In this document: one piece after another, positions 12,581-22,251 of the stretch | How the letters are laid out: every line of letters begins with the position of its first letter | Position numbering within the stretch: the stretch's first letter is position 1 | Source of the DNA: Chamaecyparis obtusa | Taxonomy: Eukaryota > Streptophyta > Pinopsida > Cupressales > Cupressaceae | Length of the DNA: 64,000 nt | NCBI GenBank assembly: GCA_027943335.1 | Contig: BSBK01008428.1 | Coordinates: forward strand, 870,501 to 934,500 | Direction of reading: 5' to 3' | Translations under genes and position numbers: made by a program | The notes under the pieces: model-generated | What the model was told of the DNA's origin: nothing | The model's database searches: none | What the model saw: the letters and a program-made list of their open reading frames with translations, nothing else

Positions 12581-13712
12581 TGTATGCAATGAAAATATGG
12601 ACCTATTTGCTGCAAATGAAAAACACCAAAATACCAAACAAAATCACATTAGAGGTTAGTCATTTCAAATGCAACAAAATAAACAACTTTCAATACAACC
12701 TCCGATGAGCTAAAACAAGGGCACCCAAAGCCTTGTTTGATTTGCTCTTTGAGATTATTGTGAGTATGCTCTCCCAACACAAATGAAATGCAAAACTATG
12801 AGATGCAAGCTAGATGATGGTGAATGAGTTGAGAGAAAGTATGAAGAACTTGTCCCAAGCTTCACAAATGAGAAAGATTAAATGGTGCAAGATTGATTCA
12901 AGACTATGATAATGAAAATGCAACAAGATTAAGATTTAAGAACAATGTTAGATTGCAATGAAGAAAATAACTAGAATGATTAAAAATGCCAGAAGATGCA
13001 AGAACTAAGAGATTAAGAAGAAAAAGAACTTAGACCTCAAATGAGGAGTGAGACCTCCTTTTATAGAAAATGAAAAAAATTGGATGGTGGAGATTAAGAG
13101 GCAAAATAATGGATAGTCAAGATTAAGAGGCAAAAGGAAAGTGGCTAAGATGAAGAGGCAAAAGAAATGAGTGGATAGGATTAAGAGGCAAAATGATGTT
13201 AGGTAGGGTTTGAAAAATGTAAAGTGGCAAAAGATGCAAAAGTCAAACTTCACTTTTAGAGGGAAAGAGGAATTTAAAAATGATTGGTGGAGAAAAGAGA
13301 TGGAGAGGTGGCCACCTTGGAAAAGGTGATTGTGCACATGTTAGAGGTAATCCACAATTTAAATCAAGATTAGAGGAATATTAGAAAAAGGTAAGCATAG
13401 GAAAAAGGGAAAATGAATTAAATTAAAATAAATTTAATTTAATCCGGGTTAGAAGAATTTTAGACTAGTGGGCAAATAAAATAAATAAAAATTTATTTTA
13501 TAAAGGAAAATGGAGGGATAATATATTAAATTGAATTTAATATATAATAGTATTTAAATAAAATTTAAATACAAAGGGAAAATGAATTTATTTAATTAAA
13601 TAAATAGAAGAATATACCGATTATAGTCAATTAATAAAATTAACCAAAATGTTAAGGGTAAATATTAATAAAAATTAACATTAGTGTGAATGGACAATTT
13701 TAGATGTCTACA
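12581..13712 (-). repeat. left LTR of inverted-LTR element (minus orientation)
   Basis: Reading on the minus strand it starts TGTAGACATCTAAAATTG at 13712 and ends GCATACA at 12581. It is 1,132 bp and matches the right LTR throughout in inverted orientation. It includes a TATA box followed by a conserved GGAG-TCTCACTCCTC leader. It follows a polypurine tract at 13713-13727. Confidence 0.8.
13059..13065 (-). promoter_or_regulatory. TATA box of left LTR
   Basis: TATAAAA on the minus strand sits at the same LTR position as the box at 19268 in the other copy. It would direct transcription outward, toward lower coordinates. Confidence 0.4.
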
Positions 13713-14129
13713 TTTTGCCCCTCTTTGATGCGGTCTCGAAATCGGCATCGCATCAAAGAAGAAGAAAATAAGATGTCCCAGGAGCCGTGCCTAAGCAACG
13801 ATAGGAAGAATATGAGGATGATGCCCTCTCGAGAAAATTGAACAAAAAATTAATTTTGACAATTTTCTCGAAAAAGAAGGGTGGGGATAGAGGAAGTGAA
13901 TAAAAGGCCTCCAATGCAAAATGAACCTAAATGAAAAATATCATTGTGTCAACATGGAGAACATATCCTATTTTGATATTGTTCTTGATGTTATGCACCA
14001 AGGTATGAGGAACCAAGATGACCATGTGCCAAGTTCGTGATAAAAAAGGTCAAATACAACCATATGCCTTATGACGCTATGATATTGAAGACCATGATGC
14101 CTCTGTGACAATAGGATGCAAAGACCACG
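13713..14129 (-). other. 3' internal arm and polypurine tract, left copy
   Basis: This segment, next to the left LTR, is repeated in inverted form at 18265-18685. It ends in the polypurine tract CAAAGAGGGGCAAAA on the minus strand, the same tract that precedes the gypsy-2 3' LTR at 63229. That suggests a shared Tat-type lineage. No protein is recognised in it. Confidence 0.65.
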
Positions 14130-16214
14130 ATAGATGCAAAAAATATTAATACATACAAGCATCAAGCAAGCATACGCACCAAATCAAAAGAAAGCCAACA
14201 TATTGCCCCTAGTCAAGATGAAAACCAATTGATTGATTAAATGATTGAGTGAGTGATTGCGAGGGCAGGGCCTCAAGGATTGGGAATGATACATCCCATG
14301 ATGATGATTAGATTTGAAATTGATCAATTGATTATCAGTCGATTTGGTTTAAGATGATGGTTTGATAAAAAATTAATGTGCTAGATTGCAAGATTGGAGT
14401 GCATGGATTAGTATTGATGGCACTTGATTGGACTGACTTGGAATCTTTTGGATTATAAGAATTTTTTTATTTTTTTTTATTTTTTTTTCAGGATCATATA
14501 TCAATTTATTTTAGGATCATTTTATATTGTTTTTGGATTTTTGAATTTTTAAATTTATTAATTTTTTTTGTATGAGGGGATTGGATAGAATGGGATTGTA
14601 AGAGAAGATGATTGGATAAGATGAGATTGAAAAGCATGGAAGGAGAATAAATGGATTGGATTAGAAGATAAATAGATTTGGTAGAAAAGATGGTCTGAAT
14701 AAGATGAAAGGATGATTAAGGGATTGGGTAGGATGGGATAGAAAAACTGATAAGTGGATTGGGACAAATGACAAGGGATAACCAAGGAATGGTAGAGGAT
14801 GGAAGGATGAAGAGGTGTTTGGTTATAAAATGAATGGATGAAAGGGATGGATTGGATAGGAGATAGATGGAATGAATGGATAGGTAAGGGTAGGAAGTGG
14901 AAGACTATAGGATGGAGGATATAGGGGTGGAGATCCAAGAACTATGCAAAAAAGAAGTTAAATGCCCCACACTAGAAGGACGATAATGAAGGATGGAAAG
15001 ATGGAGGATAAAAATGTATGAAGTGGATGGAACGATGGTGATAGGAGATGGGGACGAAAGTGATATGCTAAGGAGGATGAAAGATGGAGAGATGGTGGAT
15101 AAAGGATGTATGAAGTGGATGAATAGAGGATATTTATGGAGGAAGTGGAGGCTTGTATTGTCCAAAGCATGCATGGATATTTTCTTTGTATTTAAGTTCC
15201 TCTAGTTTTTTATGAAAGTGAAAAGTGGATGGATAAGGGATATGAGATGGAGGTTATGAAGAGGATAGAGAATAATAATATGGAGGATATAGATGGAATT
15301 GGATAATAGATAATGGATGGAGGAAATGTATAGGATAATCAAGATCAAGGACATGGGAAGGTGTATGGACTCAAAGAGTATTATGAATGATGGATTAAGG
15401 GAATGACTATGAAAAGGACTATGGGATGGCAGATAAGAATGTCAAGATCAAATATGTGAAAATGGATGAAATTATGTAGGAAAATAGATGGATAAAGAGT
15501 AAGGGTTATGTAAGGTACATATGGATAGAGGTAATTCATAGGATAGTCAAGACCAAAGATGCGAAAGGAAATGATAATGAGCTTAGATAGGAAAATGGAT
15601 GGTGGATAGGGAATGTGGAAGATATTTATGGTAGCATAGTATGGATGGAGCTTGCCCCCAAGTATAAAATGCAAGGGGAGATGGATAAATGAATGAAAAA
15701 GATATGATAGGAAGATGAGAGGGAAGATATTATGGACAGAGAGCGAGAAAGAATTGCCCCCAAGTATAAAGAGCAATAGGATGGAGGGATTACACATGAT
15801 GCCTGTTTGCTAGGTTTTCATCACAGTACTTTCTCAAGGCGCTTGATTACCAAGTTTTCACTATTGGACGAATTTTTTCTTTTCTTTTTTTTTGACTTTT
15901 TTTTTGTGAATTTTATTTATTTATTTTTATTTTGTAGGAATTCGATCCTGATGCTCTTTGGATAATGTTCCTTCTGAAAAATATGCTATAATTGATCAAG
16001 GTCGTTGAAAGGTAAGCTCAAAGATTGCTGACAATGGAGATGGTAGGGGAAAGATATGGAGGATAAGGTAGATGATGACTAAGGATCTATGCGTAATATG
16101 GGGTAAGAGGAATGGGATGATATGATATGGCAGGATAGGGAGTAGATATAGGAGTTGGATATTGGATATGGTATTGAAAGGTTTGTGTGGGAGTAGGTGG
16201 AAATGATGGAAAGA
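14130..16214 (-). other. internal non-coding part of inverted-LTR element
   Basis: No protein similarity is found. From about 14560 to 15800 the plus strand is strongly depleted in C and made of GGATGGA, GATGAA and GGATAG-like words (listed separately). The minus-strand frames open here, such as 14558-14938 and 15381-15797, are low-complexity Pro/Ser/His/Leu-Tyr sequence and not convincing genes. The stretch 15880-15940 is T-rich. Confidence 0.5.
14560..15800 (+). repeat. C-depleted, GGATGGA-rich low-complexity tract
   Basis: The plus strand has long runs almost without C and recurring GGATGG, GGATAG, GATGAA and GAGG words, so the minus strand is a long pyrimidine-biased tract. It is not a clean tandem repeat and looks like an old, diverged GGAT-type microsatellite expansion inside the element. 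Confidence 0.55.
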
Positions 16215-16757
16215 TCAACATCGACACACACCTTGAAGGGTAGTGGACATGTGAAGGGAGAATGAATTGGCTAGCGTGAGGTTTCGATGTAGGAAGTGAT
16301 GTGGATTTTGGGACACAAGGACCCAAAATAGATGGAGGAGAGAATGAAAGATATTTGGAAGAATACGGGTGGAAGTCTTTGGAAGCTTGAATGTCAACTT
16401 TGATTTTTCTTTTATATTCCAGTCCTTTAAGAGAGACTTGGGAATCCACATAGCTTTTGATTTCTCTTTATATTTATGTGCTTTTGACCATAATTCTTCC
16501 ATGATGGATTTAGGAACCCATATTTTCTTTGATTTTATTTTTTTCTTGGAGGACCCTTGTGGTATCTTGAATATTTCCCTTTTCTTTGTAGTCACATGTC
16601 GATTAGATAGGTCACGTTGATCTTCATATGTAAGTGGATTCTTGTATTTCTGATTTTTATGTTGTGCATCCAAATTTTTTCCAAAAGACTTAGGAATTGT
16701 GGATGAATGAGGCTCATATAACAGGTTTTGATGGATGGATGGATAAAAATCTCTCAA
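16215..16757 (-). pseudogene. Lys/Pro-rich ORF of inverted-LTR element, unknown function
   Basis: This 180-residue minus-strand frame continues in register with the ORF at 16791-17597 after a stop, so the two were probably one protein. It contains an internal repeat, IWVPKSIMEELW followed by MWIPKSLLKDW about 25 residues later, in a Lys-rich context (KEKSK twice). It has no retroviral enzyme motif. A cognate frame at 16087-16449 carries another SILGP-C-VPKS unit, suggesting further frame breaks. I do not recognise the family. It occupies the place where pol would be expected. Confidence 0.3.
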
Positions 16758-16790
16758 GGATGCATGTCTTTGTTGATCTTGAGGTATGGT

Positions 16791-17597
16791 CTAAGAAATA
16801 AGTGACGAGCTAGGAGCGAGAGGTATAGTGGATGGAGGAACATAAGGACCTAAAATGGATGGAAGGAATGAAGGGTTTAGCATTGGGATATAAGGGCCCA
16901 AAATGGACAAACGAGATGAAGGATTTCCTTTAGGGATATAGGGGCCCAAGATGGATTTGGAAGATAATGAAGGAATGTTTTTACGCTTGAATGGAGGTAT
17001 ATAAGGTGTAGGAGGGATATGAGCATTTGTAGAGTGAGCGGTATCACCAAGGCCATCAAGTGTAAGGTTTCCTTGGTCCTTGAGAGGGTCCTTAATAGGA
17101 ATAATAAGAGCTCGAGGAGGAATGAGATCTCGTGAAGGATTAGGATCTTGCGATGGAGGATCAAGAAGGAGAGTGGGATCTTGTGGAGGATTAGGATCAT
17201 GAGGAGAATTAGGGGGAATAATGGGATCTTGAGAGGGATTGGAATTATGACATGGAGATGAAGGGGTACTTTGATCTTGACTTTGGGGAGGATTATGTGA
17301 TGGAGTGGAAGGGATGGTAGGATCTTGAGATGGAAGGCTATTGTGGAATGGAGTGGAGGGAATGCCTTGATCTTGATTAGGAATGGAATCATGAGGTGGA
17401 TCAAGAGGGATAGGTGGATTTTGCAAAATAAGGGGATCAAGGAGTGGAGGAATGCCTGGATCTAGAGGATGAGAGGAATCTTTGTTAGTATGCTTTGGGA
17501 CAATGTCTTGACATGTGTGGAATTGTGAGGGTGATGTGATAGGAGGGGTTGGGATCTTCAACTTCAATCTCTCCTTTGTTAATGAGGTCTTGAACAA
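16791..17597 (-). pseudogene. proline-rich repeat ORF of inverted-LTR element
   Basis: This is a 268-residue minus-strand frame made of repeats of the type SQDPxIPxxSPHNPNP, followed by three SILGPYIP/V units 17-20 residues apart (about residues 215, 233 and 248). It overlaps the end of the Gag-like ORF by about 110 bases in another frame, and its first residues look like the natural continuation of that protein, so a frameshift near 17500-17590 probably separates them. It has no catalytic motif. It may be a structural or spacer part of the element's Gag-like protein, or degenerate repeat-coding DNA. Function is unknown. Confidence 0.35.
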
Positions 17598-18264
17598 ATT
17601 TTTTAAACTTTAAGCACTTCTTGATATCATGACCCTTGATGTGATGATAATCACAATATTCATTTTCCTTGTACCAAGTAGGTTTGGGTTGACTCTTGTC
17701 AAAGGGAATAGTGTTGGGAAACATCATCATGTTTTGGTCAACAAGTAGGTGGAATATGACATCAAGAGGGTCTGCAAGGGGAGTGTATTGTCTAGCCTTG
17801 GGTGATTGTGAAGCTTTGGAGGATAAGAATGATGTGGGTTTTGGAGGATTAGGATTGTATGGAGGTTGAGAATTATGTGGAGGATTGGGGTATGATGGTG
17901 GATTAGGATTATGGATTTGGAGAAAGGGGGGAGGACACATGTCTTCAAATGCAAACTTTTTCTTTTGACCCCCATTTTGTAAGTGAAGGACAATGTTTCT
18001 AAGCTCTTCAATCTCTTGGGAAAGATTGGGTATATTGGAAAAGGCGTGATGGGGGTGATGGAAGGAATTATGTGTGGATGAAGGATAATGAGGTGGATTT
18101 CCCTTGTCAAAGGTAGAAGAAGGATAAGGAATGTGATATGGATTGGGATTGGATATGAATTTAGGATTGATTTGGTAGGTGGGTTGGATTGAAGGTATAG
18201 TTTGAGGATTAGGATTTGACACTTTAAAGTCCTCAACCATTTTGTGAAACCAATCCATATTCAT
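17485..18264 (-). CDS. Tat/Ogre-type Gag C-terminal region with zinc knuckle
   Basis: This is a 259-residue uninterrupted minus-strand ORF. Near residues 176-186 RQYTPLADPLD matches the (R)QFTPL block that precedes the knuckle in plant Tat-type Gag. It is followed by YCDYHHIKGHDIKKC, a Cys-His cluster with its key residues intact, and by the KFVQDLINKGEI helix usual in this family. Upstream is a Pro/Asn-rich linker and a short predicted helix (EIEELRNIVLHLQ). The N-terminal capsid half of Gag is missing, because the ORF begins exactly at the junction with the inverted right arm (18264/18265). It would package RNA only in a full-length form, so this copy is truncated. It is confidently Gag-derived; whether it is expressed is unknown. 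Confidence 0.7.
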   Translation of the reverse strand: MNMDWFHKMVEDFKVSNPNPQTIPSIQPTYQINPKFISNPNPYHIPYPSSTFDKGNPPHYPSSTHNSFHHPHHAFSNIPNLSQEIEELRNIVLHLQNGGQKKKFAFEDMCPPPFLQIHNPNPPSYPNPPHNSQPPYNPNPPKPTSFLSSKASQSPKARQYTPLADPLDVIFHLLVDQNMMMFPNTIPFDKSQPKPTWYKENEYCDYHHIKGHDIKKCLKFKKFVQDLINKGEIEVEDPNPSYHITLTIPHMSRHCPKAY

Positions 18265-18685
18265 GATGATCTTTGCATCCTATTGTCACAGAGGCATCAT
18301 GGTCTTCCATATCATGGCATCATCAGACATTTGGTTGTATTTGACCTTTTTGATAATGTACTTGGAACATAGTCATCTTGTTTCCTCATATCTTGGTGCA
18401 TAACATCAAGTACACCATCAAAATAGGATATGATCTCCCATGTTGACACAATGATAATATGCATTTAGGTTCATTTTGCATTGGAGGCCTTCTTTTATTC
18501 ACTTCCACTATCCTCACCCTTCCTTTTTGAGAAAATTGTCAAAATTAATTTTTTGCTCAATTTTCTCGAGGGGGCACCATCCTCATCCTCTTCCCATCGT
18601 CGCTTAGGCACAACTCTTGGGGCATCTTGTTTTCTTCTTCTTTGACGTGATGCCGATTTTGATACCACATCAAAGAGGGGCAAAA
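18265..18685 (+). other. 3' internal arm and polypurine tract, right inverted copy
   Basis: This is the inverted copy of 13713-14129. Conserved blocks include CTTTGCATCCTATTGTCACA and GGTGCATAACATCAAG. It ends with CAAAGAGGGGCAAAA (18671-18685). It replaces the place where the 5' LTR and 5' half of gag should be for the minus-strand centre. Confidence 0.65.
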
Positions 18686-19796
18686 TATAGACACCTAAAA
18701 TTGTCCTTTCACACTAATGTTAATTTTTATTAATATTTTCCCTTAACATTATGGTTAATTTTATTAATTGACTATAATCGTTATATTCTTCTATTTATGT
18801 AATTAAATTTATTTTAATTAAATAAATTTATTTTCCCTTTGTATTTAAATTTTATTTAAATACTCTAATACATCAAATTAAATTAATTATATTATCCCTC
18901 TATTTCCCTCTATGAAATAATTTTATTTATTTTATTCCTCCACTAGCCTAAAGCTCTTCTAAACCATGATTAAATTAAATTTATTTTAATTTAATTCATT
19001 TTCCCTTTTTCCTAGGCTTACCTTTTTTTAATATTCCTCTAATCTTAATTCAAAGGTGGATTACCTCTAATCATGTGCACAATCACCTTTTCCAAAGTGG
19101 CCACCTCCCCATCTCTTTTCTCCATCAATCATTTTTAAATTCCTTTTTCCCTCTCAAATGAAGTTTGACTTTTTCCACTTCAATTTTTTCAAACCCTACC
19201 TAACCTTTAATCCTAGCCACTCATTCTTTTGCCTCTTAATCTCCACCGTCCAATTCTTTTAATTTTCTATAAAAGGAGACCTCACTCCTCATTTTAGGTC
19301 CAGGGTTCTTTTTCTTCTTTATCTCTTAGCTCTTGCATTTTCCAGCTCATTCTTAATCATTCTAATTCTAGTTCTTTTCTTTGTATTCTAATTGTTTTAA
19401 TCTAGATCTTGTTGCATAGTTTCTTAATCATATTTGCATTCATCTTATATCTTAATCTTGATGCATTATCATTATCATTATTCTTGAATCAATCTTGCAT
19501 TAATCTTGATCTTTATCATTTGTGAAGCTTGGGACAAGTTCCTCATACTTTCTCTCAAATCCTTCATGATCATCTAGCTTGCATCCCAGAGTTTTGCATT
19601 TCATTTGTGTTGGGAGAGCATACCCACAATAATCTCAAAGATAAAATCAAACAAGGCTTTGGGCACCCTTGTTTTAGCTCATTAGAGGTTGTAATGAAAG
19701 TCACTTATTTTGTTGCATTTGAAATGACTAACATCTAATGTGATTGTTTGGTGTTTTGTATTTGCAGCAAATAGGTCCATATTTTCATTGCATACA
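18686..19796 (+). repeat. right LTR of inverted-LTR element (plus orientation)
   Basis: It starts TATAGACACC, a mutated TGTAGACA, after a polypurine tract and ends GCATACA at 19796 (1,111 bp). It matches the left LTR in inverted orientation up to the last base. Outside it the two flanks diverge at once, which fixes both outer boundaries. Confidence 0.8.
19268..19274 (+). promoter_or_regulatory. TATA box of right LTR
   Basis: TATAAAA is followed by GGAGACCTCACTCCTC, conserved with the other LTR copy. It would fire outward, toward higher coordinates. Confidence 0.4.
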
Positions 19797-20212
19797 CATT
19801 TCTAGAAACTTCATGTAATTTCTTACCCACAACCTTTTTTTAGGCTCAAACTGTTGGGACTAGGGCACCTAGCATCCCTGTCTTGGTGGACTAGGGCACC
19901 TAGTGCCACTATTCAAACAATTTGGTCCCAACTTTTTATTTATTAAGGAATGACTTTGCAAGTAGCGAGAAACTGTTTCCTAATGTTGGTATTCCTTGAA
20001 AGTTAAATTCAAAAAGGTGTAAGTTAAATGTGTAATCCCATAATTATGAATTATAAACTTGGTACATCCAAATGTTTGATTGAAATAACATTTTAGAAAA
20101 TATAACAAATTAAGCTTTGAGGGGACCCATTTGAAGGAATGAATTGAAGTCTTGAATCAAACCACTTTGGGTATAACACCTCTAGTCTTAAATCATACTT
20201 GAAATTGAGTAT
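19797..20212. other. spacer between two elements
   Basis: No gene is seen. A short duplicated phrase, GACTAGGGCACCTAG, occurs twice (about 19858 and 19889). The left end CATTT may be a target duplication of the inverted-LTR element, and the right end abuts the CCTTT duplication of the next element. Confidence 0.5.
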
Positions 20213-20217
20213 CCTTT

Positions 20218-21304
20218 TGATGCAGGGTAGGGATGGAGGATCCAATAATGGATGGTCCAGACCTACACTGCCAATTATAACAACAACGAACATAGCGAAA
20301 TACAACAAGATAATGTTTCAAAATAGAATTTCATTCAACATGCCCGACTGTGAGGCCTTCCAAGTTTTGACCTTATACAATGAAATTACAAAGTATCTTA
20401 GCAATCTCCTAGCTAGTCCAGCTCTAAAACACTAAGGAAGATCTAAACTTGAGCTTGCAAGCCTCCAAGCAATCTCCTTGTCTCAAAGCATACAAACCAC
20501 TAGCTTTGCTATTACAATATCAGATTAACCACCTTATTTCAAGATCTTGCAGGATCTAATTATGATTCTCCTCTCATCTAATGATACTCTTCTTCTCATC
20601 CTCTCCTCAAACAAGAACTACACATCTACTTAAATACTAGATCGCAAGCCACAAGTCAGCTTATTCGATCCCCAAACCCCAAGACAATTTACAAATAAAG
20701 GGCAGGACCCAAATCATAAGGATCACCCCTAAACAAACACTACATGACATGCACCCACACAAAAGGGTCAGTATCAAACATAAGAACATCATCTAATGCT
20801 CCATCAAACATCGCAGATCATAAAACACCATCGCAAGGCTAATAAGCCCAATTTGATCACCCAACATAAGAAGAATATTTAGGTCCAAACCTAAATAAGA
20901 ACATCTCGATCTCCATCGCAAAAGAACATCAAGAGGTGCGAACATAGACATAGGTCCACATGAAGCCCAACAACCATGAGCCAAGATCGCACAAGCTAAC
21001 TCCCAACGGTCATCGATCGCATACCCAATCTTCCAAATGGTCCAGGCAGGAAACACACAGAACCAGTCAGAGAAAATCATCCAAGATCTCCTAAACCATG
21101 CCACCTCAAGAGATACATTCTTAGACATAGCCTCCACAAACATAAAGGAACAACCCCCTTTCAATGCACATGCCAGAGATCTCCACAGAACATCACAACA
21201 TAGAAACTCATAAAGCTTCCCAAAACAAAGTATTGTATCCCTCTGATAGGGAATTTCTCCAAGACTAAGAAAGATCTCCAAGAACCCAAAATGATCCTGC
21301 ATCA
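20218..21304 (-). repeat. 3' LTR of the 3.1 kb element
   Basis: It is 1,087 bp. On the minus strand it starts TGATGCAGG and ends CCTGCATCA, giving a terminal inverted repeat of 9 bases. I could not find a clear polypurine tract directly inside it (21305 onward); this may have mutated. Confidence 0.85.
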
Positions 21305-22237
21305 GACTACTGAGGTAAATAGAAAGTATGTCCCATACTTTAATCTCAAAATAATTATCTGCAATCAACTTCATCTTCACCAAAGGCTTCCAATCCATCA
21401 AGGACAAGAGAACAAATAAAAAAATCAACCATCTATGCTTCATCCATTCAAACATCAGGATCATATGAATCTCAACAATCCAATCAACATACCACTGATC
21501 ACCATAACCTATCTCAGCAACAAGAGTATCCAACTCCCCAACAAGTAGATCCAAAGTCAGTTCCATATCAATATGAAATCCCTCATCATCAGCATCCCAT
21601 CTCTGCAACTCATCACAAGACTCATTACTGTCAACCAACAATTCAAGTCCACAACCAACAAATAAGATCTGCACCATAACACCAAACAAAAGAAAATCGG
21701 AAACACCACCATCACAAAGGTATCCAACAACAAGTAAATTTTCACCAACAACAATATGATCAAGCCTAACTAGATGCTCTACAATTCTCATGCCATATCC
21801 ATCCATCTGCTCATGAAAACCAACACATACCTTATCATCTTCAGCGAAGTCATCCTTCACCTCTTCCTTAACATCAAAGTGTTTTCTTCTCCAAATAATC
21901 CTCTTAATCGGCTAGAAAACTTTCTTCCAACAAGGCTTCATCATCCCTTTAATCCTCAGATTGAATTTAGGCCAAAACTGACCCAACTTATCCATCAAGT
22001 TCCTTTCAAAGTGCAGATGCCTTTGCTCAGTGATCTGATTGCAAGATTCCAGTTGCCTCCACACACTTGGTGATCTACTATCCATCTTCACAACTTGCCT
22101 CAATTCGATGATCTATTCACTCAAGGAAATCTTCATCTCTCACATCAAATCTGCTCTCCTTGAAGGCATCTTCAATCCAAGGTCCTGGTGTAAACTACCT
22201 CACCTCAGCGCTCTGTCCACACACTCAGGATCTTCAA
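21305..22237 (-). other. interior of the 3.1 kb element, no known protein
   Basis: A minus-strand frame (21860 to 20793, 355 codons) runs from this interior into the 3' LTR. Its sequence (rich in Leu, Trp, Asp, with acidic patches) resembles nothing I recognise, and crossing into the LTR argues against a true gene. An upstream frame (22103-21912) encodes a basic stretch, NLRIKGMMKPCWKKVF, ending in a stop. Treat this as non-coding until shown otherwise. Confidence 0.4.
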
Positions 22238-22249
22238 GCTCTGATACCA
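22238..22249 (-). other. primer-binding site (tRNA-iMet type)
   Basis: The minus strand reads TGGTATCAGAGC, the classic plant primer site complementary to the 3' end of initiator tRNA-Met. It is two bases from the LTR end at 22252. It fixes the orientation of the element. Confidence 0.9.
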
Positions 22250-22251
22250 CT

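Larger units (their letters stand above)
12581..19796 (-). mobile_element. pol-less LTR element with inverted LTRs (palindromic ends)
   Basis: Two LTR copies lie head-out in opposite orientation: minus strand at 12581-13712 and plus strand at 18686-19796. Each is preceded, in its own reading direction, by CAAAGAGGGGCAAAA, a polypurine tract, and about 400 bp of shared 3' internal sequence. The inverted arms are therefore about 1.54 kb (12581-14129 and 18265-19796). Between them is a minus-strand centre with a Gag-like ORF at the right junction, then proline-rich ORFs, then a C-poor stretch; no RT or integrase is present. The outer flanks are TATTT (left) and CATTT (right), a 4-of-5 match that could be a decayed target duplication. 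If so, the unit inserted as one piece. No 5' LTR or primer site in the normal orientation was found. The alternative is two independent insertions in opposite orientation with deletions. Confidence 0.7.

Noticed and set aside
13005..13337. Minus-strand 110-codon hydrophobic frame
   Set aside because: Inside the left LTR and biased in composition; not conserved as a frame in the other LTR copy as far as I can see.
14558..15797. Several minus-strand frames of 70-138 codons rich in Pro, His, Ser, Leu and Tyr
   Set aside because: Arise from the C-poor GGATGGA-type tract; low complexity in every frame.
12581..19796. DIRS-like or DNA-transposon reading of the long inverted repeats
   Set aside because: The arms are ordinary LTRs (TG...CA, TATA box, polypurine tract) and no tyrosine recombinase or transposase is present, so an altered LTR retrotransposon explains them better.
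19855..19905. Duplicated GACTAGGGCACCTAG as a regulatory site
   Set aside because: Only two short copies in spacer DNA, no gene nearby; probably part of an old repeat.
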